NCBI GenBank assembly: GCA_903834705.1
Contig: CAILKF010000042.1
Span: 1-55,990, forward strand
DNA length: 55,990 nt
Reading direction: 5' to 3'
Source: an uncultured Actinomycetes bacterium
GTDB lineage: Bacteria; Actinomycetota; Actinomycetes; Nanopelagicales; Nanopelagicaceae
The notes under the pieces are model-generated. The model saw nothing but the letters and a program-made list of their open reading frames with translations. It searched no databases and was not told where the DNA came from. The first letter of the stretch is position 1; each line of letters starts with the position of its first letter. Made by a program: the position numbers and the translations under genes. Positions 15,338 to 25,534 of the stretch are shown here, piece by piece.

Positions 15338-16719
15338 TCGCACTTAACGCTGCTGAAATCTCAAAAATTGTAGGCGGAGTTCTCCATGGTGACGCTTCCA
15401 TTATTGTTTCTCAACCACCGGTACTGGATTCTCGTCACGCAACGGTCGGTTCACTTTTCTTGGCTCTTAAAGGGAGTTCCAACGATGGACATGATTTTGC
15501 GAAACAAGCAATTGCTAATGGTTCGGTATTAGTTTTATCTTCTCTTAAAGTTGATGCCCCTTGCATAGTTGTCGCTGATGTTCGAGAAGCACTTGGAAAA
15601 CTAGCTCATTATGTTCGTGAACATTTACCGAAACTCATTGTTATCGGCATAACGGGGTCGCAAGGTAAGACAACAACGAAGGATTTGCTTTCCTGGGTAT
15701 TAAACATGAGAGCCGAGACAGTTTGGGCGGAAGGTTCCTTTAATAATGAACTTGGCGTCCCACTCACGCTTTTGAGGTGCACAGATTCAACTCGCTACTG
15801 TGTTTTAGAAATGGGTGCACGTCATAAAGGCGATATCTCCCTTCTTTGTGAAATCGCTTCACCAAATATCGGAGTCGTTTTGAAAGTCGGAAGTGCACAC
15901 CTCGGTGAATTCGGATCCCAAGAAGTCATAGCCCAGACAAAGGCTGAATTAATTGACGCACTCCCTGATTCAGGAACCGCTATTTTGGGACTTTACGATC
16001 AATTCACTCCTAACATGGCAAAAGGTCGCAAGATTCGCACAATAACTTTTGGCGAAAATCATGATGCAGAGATCCGTGCAACGGATGTTGATATTCGGGA
16101 AGGCCGTGCACATTTTGATTTGGTAACTCCGCAAGGACGAGAAGCGGTGGGATTGCGACTTGTTGGTACGCATCAAATTCCAAATGCACTCGCAGCGGCA
16201 TCCGTTGCAACGGCGTTAGAAATTCCAATAGATGTGATTGCTGTTGGCCTCTCTACTGCCGAAGTTGCAAGCAAATGGAGGATGGAACTTCATGAGCTCG
16301 ATGGGCTACTTCTAATAAATGACACATACAACGCAAATCCTGATTCCACTTCTGCAGCACTTCGAACTTTGGCCTTATTTGCGCAGGAACGCGGTGGGCA
16401 GTCGTGGGCGTTCTTAGGGAAAATGCATGAACTCGGCGAGTCATCCCATCAAGACCATGCAAACCTTGGCACCCTTGCTCAATCATTAGGAATCGACCAC
16501 TTAGTGGCTGTTGGGGCAAGCGAATATGGTGCTGACATAACAAATCAATCATCAATGCATGTCCACTTATGTTCCGACCAAGATCAGGCCCAAGAATTTG
16601 TGCAACATTTCCAACAAGGAGATGTAGTTCTATTTAAAGGGTCAAGAGCTGAGAAATTAGAAGAACTTGCAAAGAGCGTTGAGCAATTGTGGAATGAAAA
16701 GATAGGGGAAGAGGAATGA
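15334..16719 (+). CDS. murF: UDP-MurNAc-pentapeptide synthetase MurF
   Basis: A 461-aa Mur ligase that adds D-Ala-D-Ala to the tripeptide. It has the N-terminal MurF domain, P-loop [14 protein letters not shown] (about 108-121), the [12 protein letters not shown] segment (about 136-147), [12 protein letters not shown], and [11 protein letters not shown] in the C-terminal part. All are MurF-specific. Both ends overlap their neighbours (ATGA with murE and mraY), so expression is translationally coupled. Confidence 0.96.
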   Translation: MIALNAAEISKIVGGVLHGDASIIVSQPPVLDSRHATVGSLFLALKGSSNDGHDFAKQAIANGSVLVLSSLKVDAPCIVVADVREALGKLAHYVREHLPKLIVIGITGSQGKTTTKDLLSWVLNMRAETVWAEGSFNNELGVPLTLLRCTDSTRYCVLEMGARHKGDISLLCEIASPNIGVVLKVGSAHLGEFGSQEVIAQTKAELIDALPDSGTAILGLYDQFTPNMAKGRKIRTITFGENHDAEIRATDVDIREGRAHFDLVTPQGREAVGLRLVGTHQIPNALAAASVATALEIPIDVIAVGLSTAEVASKWRMELHELDGLLLINDTYNANPDSTSAALRTLALFAQERGGQSWAFLGKMHELGESSHQDHANLGTLAQSLGIDHLVAVGASEYGADITNQSSMHVHLCSDQDQAQEFVQHFQQGDVVLFKGSRAEKLEELAKSVEQLWNEKIGEEE

Positions 16720-17774
16720 GAGAAATTCTCGTAGCTGGCGGGTTTGCACTATTTGTCAGCCTCTTTGGAACTCCAATCCTTATTCGCTTCCTAGCAAAAC
16801 GCGGTTATGGGCAAATAATTCGAGATGACGGACCACAAAGTCATCACACAAAAAGAGGAACCCCAACTATGGGTGGACTCGTCATTATCTTTGCAGTGCT
16901 CTGTGGTTACTTTTTGTCTCACGCCCTGACGCGTGTGTCACTGAGTGCGTCTGCGTTGTTAGTCCTTGGTTTGGTGTGCTCCCTAGGATTTGTTGGATTT
17001 TTGGATGATTGGTTAAAGGTTTCACGTCAACGTTCTTTGGGTCTTACAGGAAAACAAAAGATATTTGGACAAAGTATTCTTGCCGCCTCTTTTGCTGGTC
17101 TAGGAATTCATTTTGCTGATCAAGATGGTTTCACACCAGTTTCTCTTTATCTTTCTACTGTACGTGATACTTCAATCAAACTTGGAGCCGTGGTAGTTGT
17201 GATTTGGATTCTCTTTATGGTGATAGGAACCAGTAACGCCGTGAATCTCACAGACGGACTTGATGGCTTAGCAACTGGTGCTTCAGTAATGACTTTTTTG
17301 GCATTCATTTTGATTGGTGTTTGGGAATTTGGCCAAGGATGCGCAGTTGCCCCGGGACTTAATTGTTATGAAGTAAGAGATCCTCTTGATCTGGCTGTGT
17401 TAGCTGCAGCTTTTGCGGGATCTTGCACAGGATTTCTGTGGTGGAATGCATCTCCCGCCAAAATCTTTATGGGCGATACCGGATCACTTGCATTAGGTGG
17501 AGCATTAGCAGGCCTTGCTGCAACTTTGCGAACTCAAGTTTTACTTGTTCCGCTAGGTGGGCTTTTCGTCATCATCACATTCTCAGTCATTATTCAACGC
17601 CTGTATTTCAAGATTTCCGGGGGTAAAAGAGTTTTCAAGATGGCGCCATTGCAACATCATTTTGAATTACTTGGATGGGGCGAAGTAACAATTGTTTTAC
17701 GTTTCTGGATAATTGCTGGACTCTCGGTAGCAATTGGCCTCGGTCTTTTTTACGCTCAATGGGTGGCAAAATAA
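16716..17774 (+). CDS. mraY: phospho-MurNAc-pentapeptide transferase MraY
   Basis: A 352-aa integral membrane enzyme of about ten helices making lipid I from UDP-MurNAc-pentapeptide and undecaprenyl phosphate. Signatures are [18 protein letters not shown] (about 32-49), [10 protein letters not shown] with the catalytic Asp pair (about 90-99), [12 protein letters not shown] (about 176-187), [10 protein letters not shown] and [12 protein letters not shown] near the end. The ATG at 16716 overlaps the murF stop. Confidence 0.97.
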   Translation: MREILVAGGFALFVSLFGTPILIRFLAKRGYGQIIRDDGPQSHHTKRGTPTMGGLVIIFAVLCGYFLSHALTRVSLSASALLVLGLVCSLGFVGFLDDWLKVSRQRSLGLTGKQKIFGQSILAASFAGLGIHFADQDGFTPVSLYLSTVRDTSIKLGAVVVVIWILFMVIGTSNAVNLTDGLDGLATGASVMTFLAFILIGVWEFGQGCAVAPGLNCYEVRDPLDLAVLAAAFAGSCTGFLWWNASPAKIFMGDTGSLALGGALAGLAATLRTQVLLVPLGGLFVIITFSVIIQRLYFKISGGKRVFKMAPLQHHFELLGWGEVTIVLRFWIIAGLSVAIGLGLFYAQWVAK

Positions 17775-17776
17775 TT

Positions 17777-19147
17777 GTGAAAATTAGCGAACTTCTAGAA
17801 GCAAAAGTACTTGTAGTCGGTGCTGGGATAACGGGTAAATCTGTTGCCCGTGAGTTAACAAAATTCGGAGCCACAGTAACTCTCACTGATGAAAAGCGCA
17901 GCGTAGATTCTGAAGAATCAATTTCAATTGATGAAGCGATCCAAGGAAAATGGGATTTAGCTGTTGTTTCTCCTGGTTGGCGAATCGATCATCCCTTTAT
18001 TGCAAAATTGAGGGCACGCGAAATTGAAATCATCAGCGAAGTGGATTTAGCGTGGGAGTTACGAAACGAGATATGTCCTTCGCAGAAATGGATTGGCATC
18101 ACAGGAACAAACGGTAAAACAACTACTGTCGAATTAACTGCAGCAATGTTGAAAGCTGGAGATCTTAAAGTTACCGCTTGTGGCAATCTGGGAGATACGG
18201 TTATTGAAGCTGTTTGTGGGGGACTATCTTTTGATTGGCTCGTGGTGGAACTTTCATCGTTCCAGTTGGAGTGGAGTCAAAAACCTAAATTCCATTCGGT
18301 CGCAATTTTGAATATTGCCGACGATCATGTCGATTGGCACAAGGATTTTAAGAATTATGTCTCGGCCAAATTGAAAATATTGGATCGGGCAGAGCAAGCC
18401 ATACTTAATGCTGATGACGGTGAATTAGTTCTTGCAACTCAATCCTGGAAGGGCAAGAAGACCTATTTCACTTTAGACTCTCCAAGACCAGGGGAGGTAG
18501 GGTTGGTCGAAAATTTACTCATTGATAGAAGTTTTGTCGCTGATTCACAAGAGGCGAGTGTGATTGCTGAGTTGGTTGAAGTTTCTCCTAGCGCTCCACA
18601 TAGCGTTTCTAACACTTTGGCCGCGGCTGGCTTAGCCAGGAGTGCTGGAATATCACATCAAGATATCCGAGGTGCGATAAAGAGTTTCTCACCGGGAAGT
18701 CATCGCATCGAGACTGTTTTAGAGGCGGACGGAATTCTTTGGATCAATGATTCAAAGGCTACGAATCCCCATGCTGCACAGGCATCTCTCATGTCACAAC
18801 TTTCAGTTGTGTGGATCGCCGGCGGCTTGGCTAAGGGCGCAAATATGTCCGAACTCATTTCAAAGACTAAGAATCGCATTAAAGTGGCAATTCTCATCGG
18901 AACAGATCGAGAACTCATTGCAAAAGAAATAATGGAGCAAGCTCCTGAAATCAAAATCATCCGCGTCGACGATACGCAATCTGATTCTTTGATGGAGCGA
19001 GTGGTAAAAATAGCTAAAGTTGAAGCTCAATCAGGTGACAGTGTGCTCCTTGCCCCCGCTTGTGCATCGATGGACCAATTCATCTCTTACGCAGACCGTG
19101 GGGATCAATTCTCCAAAGCCGTTCAAGAGCTAGTGGCGCAAAAATGA
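17777..19147 (+). CDS. murD: UDP-MurNAc-L-Ala:D-Glu ligase MurD
   Basis: A 456-aa Mur ligase (about 450 is usual). The N-terminal Rossmann part has VLVVGAGITGKSVAREL; the ATP loop is GITGTNGKTTTVEL; also ELSSFQLEW and INDSKATNPHAAQ. It adds D-glutamate to UDP-MurNAc-L-Ala. The frame extends upstream into mraY, but the MurD domain begins right at GTG 17777, two bases after the mraY stop, so that start is chosen; ATG 17759 is the alternative. The stop overlaps ftsW. Confidence 0.94.
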   Translation: MKISELLEAKVLVVGAGITGKSVARELTKFGATVTLTDEKRSVDSEESISIDEAIQGKWDLAVVSPGWRIDHPFIAKLRAREIEIISEVDLAWELRNEICPSQKWIGITGTNGKTTTVELTAAMLKAGDLKVTACGNLGDTVIEAVCGGLSFDWLVVELSSFQLEWSQKPKFHSVAILNIADDHVDWHKDFKNYVSAKLKILDRAEQAILNADDGELVLATQSWKGKKTYFTLDSPRPGEVGLVENLLIDRSFVADSQEASVIAELVEVSPSAPHSVSNTLAAAGLARSAGISHQDIRGAIKSFSPGSHRIETVLEADGILWINDSKATNPHAAQASLMSQLSVVWIAGGLAKGANMSELISKTKNRIKVAILIGTDRELIAKEIMEQAPEIKIIRVDDTQSDSLMERVVKIAKVEAQSGDSVLLAPACASMDQFISYADRGDQFSKAVQELVAQK

Positions 19148-20295
19148 GAACTCAAAACTTCCTTTCCAAGCCGATTAGTTCTTATTATCTGCTCTTAGTC
19201 AGCGCTGCATCGTTAACAAGTTTGGGCTTGGTGATGGTTCTGTCAGCTTCATCAATTCGTTCTTTGGAAACCAACGGTTCATCCTTTTCGATTGTTGGAA
19301 GACAGATTGTTTTTTTGATTCTGGCATTACCTGTCGGGTACATCGCATCTAAATTGCCCTTCGATCGCTGGGTATCCATTGCGAGATTTTCATTAGTTGG
19401 CTCAGCACTCATACTTTTCATCGTTCAAATTCCTGGAGTTGGACACTCTGTGGGTGGTAATAGAAACTGGATTGGGTACGGACCAGTTGTCATTCAGCCC
19501 AGTGAATTCGTGAAGTTTTTTCTCATTTTGTGGGCTGGATATATGTTGTCCCGTCGAGAATCTCGAGGTTCTGGATCAGAAAACGTTATAAAACTTCTAG
19601 TTCCGGCCTTTTTGGTAATTATGGCTTTAATTTTGCGAGGAAGAGATCTAGGCACTGCAGCAGTATTTGCTGCAATTCTCGTTGGATTACTTTTTGTTTC
19701 TGGAATTCAACTTCGCTTACTAGGAATAACGTCAATTCTTGGCTTTTCTGCAATTGTTGGCATGATCATCACCGTTCCTCAAAGGATGAGTCGACTCCTT
19801 GCAGTACTGAAACCCTTTTCTCCAGAGTATTACAAATTAGCTGGATGGCAACCAGCGCATAGCATCATGGGGTTAGCAAGTGGTGGCCTATTTGGCGTAG
19901 GACTTGGCGCTAGCCGCCAAAAGTGGGGCAATCTTGCAGAAGCACATACTGATTTCATTTTCTCTGTCATTGGCGAAGAGCTAGGACTTCTTGGAACTCT
20001 CGCTGTTTTATTCTTGCTCTCGGCTCTCATATATTCGATATTTAAGATTGCAATAAGAGCTCATGACGCGATGACACGTTATACATGTGCTGGCATTGGT
20101 TGTTGGATACTTATTCAGACAGTTATGAATATTGGATCAGCTACGAGCGTGCTTCCAGTTGTCGGGGTAACCCTTCCTCTAGTTTCTTATGGTGGGTCAT
20201 CTCTTTTCGCAACAATCATCGCACTTGGTTTCGTATTGGGTGCTGCCAGACGAGATCCTGCAATTTCAGCGGTCTTAAAGCGTGAACAGCCATGA
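19144..20295 (+). CDS. ftsW: septal peptidoglycan glycosyltransferase FtsW
   Basis: A 383-aa SEDS protein with about ten helices. Signatures are SLGLVMVLSASSI (first helix), GGNRNWIGYGPVVIQPSEFVK split around the catalytic loop (about 119-140), MGLASGGLFGVGLGASRQKWG, AHTDFIFSVIGEELGLLG and the last GVTLPLVSYGGSSL. It polymerises septal glycan strands with FtsI. The open frame extends upstream, but ATG 19144 overlaps the murD stop (ATGA) and precedes the first helix properly. Confidence 0.95.
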   Translation: MRTQNFLSKPISSYYLLLVSAASLTSLGLVMVLSASSIRSLETNGSSFSIVGRQIVFLILALPVGYIASKLPFDRWVSIARFSLVGSALILFIVQIPGVGHSVGGNRNWIGYGPVVIQPSEFVKFFLILWAGYMLSRRESRGSGSENVIKLLVPAFLVIMALILRGRDLGTAAVFAAILVGLLFVSGIQLRLLGITSILGFSAIVGMIITVPQRMSRLLAVLKPFSPEYYKLAGWQPAHSIMGLASGGLFGVGLGASRQKWGNLAEAHTDFIFSVIGEELGLLGTLAVLFLLSALIYSIFKIAIRAHDAMTRYTCAGIGCWILIQTVMNIGSATSVLPVVGVTLPLVSYGGSSLFATIIALGFVLGAARRDPAISAVLKREQP

Positions 20296-21383
20296 GCCCT
20301 AGGACAATAGTTTTTGCTGCAGGCGGCACTGCTGGCCACATCGAACCAGCCTTGGCAGTGGCAAAAGAGTGGAGAAGGCGCTTCCCATCCGATGAATGTA
20401 TCTTCATCGGAACCCAAGAAGGTTTAGAAAATACTTTGATCCCCCAATCAGGGTTTGCCTTGAAGAATATTACTAAAGTCGTGATGCCTCGTCGACTAGA
20501 TTTAGATTTGATTACCTTCCCACTACACATCTGGAAATCTGTGCGTCAAGCAAGAAGAATTAGTAGAGGCGCATCGTTGATTATTGGCTTTGGCGGTTAT
20601 GTGAGTGCGTCAGCATATTTAGCCGGTAGGCAGGAAAAAATCCCATTGGTCATTCATGATTCGAATGCAAAAATCGGGTGGGCAAATCGTCTCGGATCGT
20701 ATTTGACTAAGAATTTGGCAGTTTCGCGAGAGGTGCGCGATTCACGATTTTCAAACGCGACCGTTACAGGTCTGCCACTACGAGCAGATGTCCAAGAGGC
20801 AATTACGCAATCCGAATCTGATTGGGCCGGTGCCCGGCTTAGTGCAAAGAAAACAATGGGCTGGGAAACTGCACCGCACACACTGTTAATTCTGGGCGGA
20901 TCTCAGGGTTCGTTCTGGTTAAATAATGAAATTGCTTCAGTCTTACCTCAATTACAAGAGATGAACATTTCAATTTTGCATGCAGTAGGAGCTAAGAATT
21001 CGCTACCGGCCTCGACTGGAAATTATCGGGCAGTTTCATATATTCAAGACATGGCAAGCGCGTATCTGGCTGCAGACCTAGTTATTTCCCGTAGCGGAGC
21101 CGCAACATGTTCTGAAATCGAAGCACTTGGCCGCTTTGCATTATTTATTCCACTCTCGATTGGAAATGGCGAGCAAGCACTCAATGCCAAGAATCTTGTA
21201 GATTCAAGTCGTGCAACAATTGTTTCTCAGAAGTCATTCTCTGGTCAATGGTTGCTTTCGAATTTACCAGCGTTACTTGCAAAAGTGCACAGCGTGCCAA
21301 TGAATGGTCTTTCTGATGACCGAGATGCGGCAAGGAAAATTGCAAACATGATGGAGAGTGCCATGAAAAAGGAGGGAATGTGA
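20292..21383 (+). CDS. murG: lipid II synthase MurG
   Basis: A 363-aa GT28 glycosyltransferase adding GlcNAc to lipid I on the inner face of the membrane. The N-terminal glycine loop FAAGGTAGHIEPALAVA (residues about 8-24), a second GFGGYVSASAYLAG, HDSNAKIGWANR, the LLILGGSQGS loop starting the C-terminal domain, and ISRSGAATCSEIEALG in the nucleotide site are all present. ATG 20292 overlaps the ftsW stop; murC begins in the last codon. Confidence 0.96.
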   Translation: MSPRTIVFAAGGTAGHIEPALAVAKEWRRRFPSDECIFIGTQEGLENTLIPQSGFALKNITKVVMPRRLDLDLITFPLHIWKSVRQARRISRGASLIIGFGGYVSASAYLAGRQEKIPLVIHDSNAKIGWANRLGSYLTKNLAVSREVRDSRFSNATVTGLPLRADVQEAITQSESDWAGARLSAKKTMGWETAPHTLLILGGSQGSFWLNNEIASVLPQLQEMNISILHAVGAKNSLPASTGNYRAVSYIQDMASAYLAADLVISRSGAATCSEIEALGRFALFIPLSIGNGEQALNAKNLVDSSRATIVSQKSFSGQWLLSNLPALLAKVHSVPMNGLSDDRDAARKIANMMESAMKKEGM

Positions 21384-22768
21384 CAGTTTCCCTTCGAGAT
21401 TTTGCAGGCAAACGAGTTCATTTTGTGGGCATCGGCGGTACAGGCATGAGTGGGCTCGCGCGAATCATGTCAACGTATCCGATTGAAGTCACGGGATCAG
21501 ATATGAAAGAGTCTTCAGTTCTCACCGGATTGCGAGTTCTAGGGGCAACAATCTCGAGCCAACATCAAGCTGAGAATGTGAATGGTGCTGACTTCCTTGT
21601 CTATTCAAGTGCAATTTCGAAAACAAACCCGGAGATGATGAGAGGCAAAGAGCTGGGCATTCCGATTCTTTCACGGGCGCAGGCACTGAGCGCTTTGATG
21701 TCAGAATCGATTTCGATTGCAATTGCTGGCACGCACGGGAAAACGACAACAACGTCAATGTTGACGGTTGCCGCGCAAAGTTGCGGAGAAGATCCATCTT
21801 TCGCAATTGGCGGAACACTTAGCGCATCAGGTTCAAATGCACATAAGGGGACCGGAGAATTCTTTATCGTTGAAGCCGATGAGTCTGACGGATCTTTCAT
21901 TGAGTACCGCCCATATGGCGCGGTGATAACAAATATCGAACATGACCACGTTGACTTCTTTAAGACACCGGAATCGGTAATGGATGCATTCGCCTCTTTC
22001 GTCGACACAATTGCAACAGATGGATTCTTGGTTTATTGCGCAGATGATTCGGGTTCAAGCACTCTCGGAAACGCGTCAACGATTTCGCGCAAGATTTCCT
22101 ATGGGGTGAGTCCATCTGCTGATTTACGTATTGATTCCATCGAATTATTCCCACAAGGTTCAAAGGCTCGCGCATTGTGGAAAGGTAAATTGCTAGGCAC
22201 TATGGAGCTGCAAGTACCAGGCCATCACAATGTACTCAACGCATCTGCAGCGCTGGCTGGGGGATTGGCACTTGGATTACCTGGCGCTCAACTCATTGCC
22301 GGACTTGCAACTTTTCGGGGTACCGGACGACGCTTTGAATTAAAGGGGCAAGTTCAAGGAATTCGGGTCATCGATGATTACGGTCACCATCCCACTGAAA
22401 TTGAAGTAACCCTCACTACAGCAAAGCGTTACGCAACAGATGGACGAGTACTCGTTATTTTCCAGCCCCACAGATATTCCAGGACTCAAGCGTTCATTCC
22501 GGGGTTTGCGCGAGCATTAGATATAGCAGATCAAGCGTGGGTGCTAGAGGTGTACGGCGCTAGTGAACAACCAATCGCTGGAGTGAGCGCTGAATCTATA
22601 ACTCAATTAATGAAACATGGCGTATTCGAACCGAATTTTTTAACAGCTACCGATGCAGTAGTTGCAAAGGCGCGTCCCGGCGATGTCATCGTAACGTTAG
22701 GTGCCGGTGACGTCAGTTCCCTGGCCCCAATCATCGTAGAAGCGTTGGCCAAAAAATTTCAACCCTAA
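21380..22768 (+). CDS. murC: UDP-MurNAc:L-Ala ligase MurC
   Basis: A 462-aa Mur ligase, first amino-acid adding enzyme. Evidence: VHFVGIGGTGMSGLARIM (about 14-31), P-loop AGTHGKTTTTSML (about 116-128), EADESDGSF, ITNIEHDHVDFF, DDYGHHPTEIE and FQPHRYSRTQ. The start is GTG 21380, overlapping the murG stop. The frame ends LAKKFQP with a six-A run just before the stop, at 22751-22756; ftsQ continues in the -1 frame from that place. Confidence 0.95.
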   Translation: MTVSLRDFAGKRVHFVGIGGTGMSGLARIMSTYPIEVTGSDMKESSVLTGLRVLGATISSQHQAENVNGADFLVYSSAISKTNPEMMRGKELGIPILSRAQALSALMSESISIAIAGTHGKTTTTSMLTVAAQSCGEDPSFAIGGTLSASGSNAHKGTGEFFIVEADESDGSFIEYRPYGAVITNIEHDHVDFFKTPESVMDAFASFVDTIATDGFLVYCADDSGSSTLGNASTISRKISYGVSPSADLRIDSIELFPQGSKARALWKGKLLGTMELQVPGHHNVLNASAALAGGLALGLPGAQLIAGLATFRGTGRRFELKGQVQGIRVIDDYGHHPTEIEVTLTTAKRYATDGRVLVIFQPHRYSRTQAFIPGFARALDIADQAWVLEVYGASEQPIAGVSAESITQLMKHGVFEPNFLTATDAVVAKARPGDVIVTLGAGDVSSLAPIIVEALAKKFQP

Positions 22769-23466
22769 CTGCTGCGAAGAGAAAACGAAAATCTCCACGA
22801 ACATTTTTTCGAATCGTCATCGCCAGTCTTGTACTGGCATCAATGGCGTATATCTTGGGATGGTCGCCATTGTTAACAGTTCAAGATGTGCAGGTATTTG
22901 GAGCACCAGATTCCCAGAGCGCGTCAGAAATTAAAAATCAATCCAACATTGTTGAGGGCGAAAAATTAGCGCGTCTAGAACCGCGAGTGACGCAACAACT
23001 GTTAGAAAAGAATAGTTGGATTAAAAGTGTGAAAGTAAGCAGAAATTGGTTAAACCGGAAAGTTGACATTCGAATTACCGCACGCTCTCCAATAGCAAAA
23101 CTCGGAGATCGCTATGTTGACCTCGAACGAAGAGTTTTCACAGCACAAGAGAGCTCGAAATTAACTTTGCCCACATTAAAAGCACCCACACTGAGCGCCC
23201 AGGAGTTCGCCATTGGGCTTCTCGTTTCTTTGCCCCCTGAAATTCGAAGAGAACTTCGTGTCTTAGAGGCAGAGAATCGAAACTCCGCAACTTTAACTCT
23301 GCACAATTCAAGAACGGGTTCTCCGCGTACCTTTACTGTGATTTGGGGAGATGAAAGCGCACTTGATTTCAAGGTAAAGGTGTACAAGGCACTACTGGAA
23401 CTTCCAGAAAATAAGAAAGTTTCGCTTCTGGATCTTTCGGCTCCTCATGCTCCGATAGTTAAATAA
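22756..23466 (+). CDS. ftsQ: FtsQ divisome protein, start codon unclear
   Basis: The frame encodes a basic tail (KRKRKSPRTFFR), one membrane helix (IVIASLVLASMAYILGW) and an outer POTRA and FtsQ domain: LTVQDVQVFGAPDSQSASEI, then WIKSVKVSRNWLNRKVDIRI. FtsQ scaffolds FtsL and FtsB. The only ATG (22843) falls in the middle of the helix and would remove the tail. Upstream, in frame to the stop at 22708, there is no ATG, GTG or TTG. ATT 22756 is the best candidate (236 aa, 13-base overlap with murC). A -1 frameshift on the A-run or a sequence error are alternatives. From ATG 22843 the product would be 207 aa. Confidence 0.8.
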   Translation: MSTLTAAKRKRKSPRTFFRIVIASLVLASMAYILGWSPLLTVQDVQVFGAPDSQSASEIKNQSNIVEGEKLARLEPRVTQQLLEKNSWIKSVKVSRNWLNRKVDIRITARSPIAKLGDRYVDLERRVFTAQESSKLTLPTLKAPTLSAQEFAIGLLVSLPPEIRRELRVLEAENRNSATLTLHNSRTGSPRTFTVIWGDESALDFKVKVYKALLELPENKKVSLLDLSAPHAPIVK

Positions 23467-23699
23467 TCCTTTAATTTCGTTACAAAAGCTTGCTATTGCA
23501 AGGTTTTTAGAGATTCAGAATTTGCAATAACTGCGCATTCAAAAAGTTTTTTTCAGGTGAAAATCTTTAAAGAACAAGTTGAGGTATCTCTTCGTGTCGG
23601 TGTTTGATTCGCTTTCTCACCCCCTCTACGGTCGCCACACGCAGAGAGTTAACGCTAAATCTCAACTTGAGGGTTGGCGATTCTTGAGGAGGATACACA
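23467..23699 (+). other. ftsQ-ftsZ intergenic region
   Basis: This 233-base spacer is the longest in the dcw cluster and should hold the main ftsZ promoter. It contains a weak hairpin, CTTGC (23489-23493), TATT, GCAAG (23498-23502), followed by GTTTTT, which may be a partial terminator after ftsQ. The ftsZ ribosome binding site GAGGAGG lies 8-9 bases before its GTG. I cannot pick a single promoter, and see no tRNA or small ORF of note. Confidence 0.4.
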
Positions 23700-24833
23700 G
23701 TGGCTTCACCGCAAAATTATTTGGCAGTCATCAAAGTTGTTGGAGTTGGTGGCGGTGGAGTTAACGCTGTTAATCGCATGATTGATGTCGGCCTCAAAGG
23801 CGTCGAATTCATCGCAGTCAATACAGATGCACAACATTTGTTGATGAGTGATGCAGATGTGAAATTAGATATTGGTCGTAAATCCACCCGTGGATTAGGG
23901 GCCGGTGCATCACCTGCACGCGGACGCGAAGCCGTACTCGATCACGTGGATGAGATTGAAGAAATTTTACGTGGCGCTGACATGGTATTTGTCACCGCTG
24001 GTGAAGGCGGAGGCACAGGTACTGGAGCTGCACCAATCATCGCAAAAATTGCTCGCGAATTAGGCGCACTCACAATCGGTGTTGTTACTCGTCCATTTTC
24101 TCATGAAGGAAAAATTCGCACAAAACAAGCAGAAGAAGGAATTAACGAACTTCGGGGACACGTAGATACCCTGATTGTTATTCCTAATGACAGACTCTTA
24201 GCAATTTCCGATCATTCAATAACTTTAGTTGAAGCTTTTAAGAGCGCAGATCAGGTTTTGCTTTCTGGCGTACAAGGCATCACTGAAATTATTACTCAGC
24301 CTGGTTTGATTAATCTAGATTTCGCAGATGTAAAAAGTGTCATGACTGATGCTGGTTCGGCATTGATGGGCATCGGTTCTGCTCGTGGAGAAAATCGTGC
24401 ATTGCGTGCAGCTGAGTTAGCAATCTCATCTCCTTTGCTTGAAGCATCAATAGATGGAGCGATGGGTGTACTTCTTTCCATTGCAGGCGGATCAGACTTA
24501 GGATTGTTTGAAATCAATGAAGCTTGTGAACTTGTGCAAGCTGCTGCACATCCAGATGCAAACTTGATTTTTGGAACAACCATTGACGACGCCCTCGGTG
24601 ACGAAGTCCGAATAACCGTTATCGCTGCAGGATTCGAAGGTGGGTCTCCTAAGAAAGTTTCGATGCCTGTCATTGACATGGCAACACTTGGCGGACAAGC
24701 CGACCCAATTGCAGCAAATGATCCATTGGCTGTTGCTCTTGAATTGCCCGATGAATCATCATCCCGTAAACGAGTGACTTTCGAAGAACTCCTTTCCGAA
24801 GATGAAATCGATGTCCCTGACTTTATGAAGTAA
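23700..24833 (+). CDS. ftsZ: tubulin-like division GTPase FtsZ
   Basis: A 377-aa FtsZ. GTP-binding parts are [16 protein letters not shown] (about 13-28), NTDAQHL, and the tubulin signature [12 protein letters not shown] (about 101-112); the T7 catalytic loop is around [11 protein letters not shown]. The C-terminal tail EIDVPDFMK is the actinobacterial type that binds partners such as SepF and FtsW. GTG 23700 is chosen because of the strong GAGGAGG upstream. It starts the group ftsZ-pgeF-yggS-sepF-yggT. Confidence 0.98.
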   Translation: MASPQNYLAVIKVVGVGGGGVNAVNRMIDVGLKGVEFIAVNTDAQHLLMSDADVKLDIGRKSTRGLGAGASPARGREAVLDHVDEIEEILRGADMVFVTAGEGGGTGTGAAPIIAKIARELGALTIGVVTRPFSHEGKIRTKQAEEGINELRGHVDTLIVIPNDRLLAISDHSITLVEAFKSADQVLLSGVQGITEIITQPGLINLDFADVKSVMTDAGSALMGIGSARGENRALRAAELAISSPLLEASIDGAMGVLLSIAGGSDLGLFEINEACELVQAAAHPDANLIFGTTIDDALGDEVRITVIAAGFEGGSPKKVSMPVIDMATLGGQADPIAANDPLAVALELPDESSSRKRVTFEELLSEDEIDVPDFMK

Positions 24834-24838
24834 CCGTT

Positions 24839-25534
24839 TTGGTTTCGACCCTATTCACGACCAGATCTTCAGATGGGTCTGGATTAACCGAACTAGGGGC
24901 TAGTTCTCCTCCTTATGATTGGTTCAACTTAGCTTTGCATGTTGGTGATTCTAAAGATGACGTCTGTGCAAACCGGGCTTTGCTTTCGCAAGAAGCGGCC
25001 ACACCTATATTCATGAATCAAATACACGGCGATGGAATTGTTGTTATAGATGGAATTTCTCAGATCGAACCAACAGCAGATGCGCTCATCACCCAAGAAT
25101 CAGGCATCGCTCTCTGCGTTTTAGTTGCAGATTGCATACCGTTACTTCTCTGGGATTCAAAAATTGATCTCGTAGCTGCGGTACATGTAGGCCGTCGGGG
25201 TTTAATGAACAACATAACGGGCAAAGTAGTCGAACGCATGGAGGCCATGGGCGCAAGAAGTATTATTGCCAGCCTTGGCCCCTCAATTTGTGGAACTTGC
25301 TATGAAGTGGGTGAAGATGTCTTCACCGAAGTTGTGAATCAGTTTCCACTAGCGAAATCTCAAACCCGCGATGGCAAGTATGCTCTTGATCTACCTGCTG
25401 GCTTGGTGGGAGTTCTTTCTGAATGTGGAATTGCAAGTGAAGTTAGCCAGCAATGCACAGCCGAAAGCTCGGATTTGTTTTCCTATAGACGCGATGGAGT
25501 GTGTGGAAGACAGGCAGGTGTAATTTGGATCTAG
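24839..25534 (+). CDS. pgeF: PgeF (YfiH/laccase-domain) peptidoglycan editing factor
   Basis: A 231-aa protein of the YfiH family. Evidence is QIHGDGIVVIDG, the metal-site stretches ADALIT and VLVADCIPLLLWD (Cys), AAVHVGRRGL (His; most homologues have HAGWRG) and LGPSICGTCYEVGEDV. In other bacteria PgeF keeps L-Ser out of the first stem-peptide position by hydrolysing wrong UDP-MurNAc-Ser. The start is a TTG at 24839, five bases after the ftsZ stop. The end overlaps the yggS start. Confidence 0.9.
   Translation: MVSTLFTTRSSDGSGLTELGASSPPYDWFNLALHVGDSKDDVCANRALLSQEAATPIFMNQIHGDGIVVIDGISQIEPTADALITQESGIALCVLVADCIPLLLWDSKIDLVAAVHVGRRGLMNNITGKVVERMEAMGARSIIASLGPSICGTCYEVGEDVFTEVVNQFPLAKSQTRDGKYALDLPAGLVGVLSECGIASEVSQQCTAESSDLFSYRRDGVCGRQAGVIWI

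Noticed and set aside
17675-17776. Extended N terminus of MurD reading back into mraY
   Set aside because: The added residues do not match MurD; the family's N-terminal fold starts right after GTG 17777.
22751-22768. A confirmed programmed -1 frameshift making a MurC-FtsQ fusion
   Set aside because: The A-run is suggestive but lacks a full slippery heptamer in frame and no stimulating stem was found; kept only as an alternative in the ftsQ finding.
23467-23699. tRNA or small RNA gene between ftsQ and ftsZ
   Set aside because: No cloverleaf, T-loop consensus or strong fold visible; only a weak hairpin.
24296-24679. 127-aa minus-strand frame opposite ftsZ
   Set aside because: Antisense to a highly conserved gene, with no family match and no ribosome binding site.
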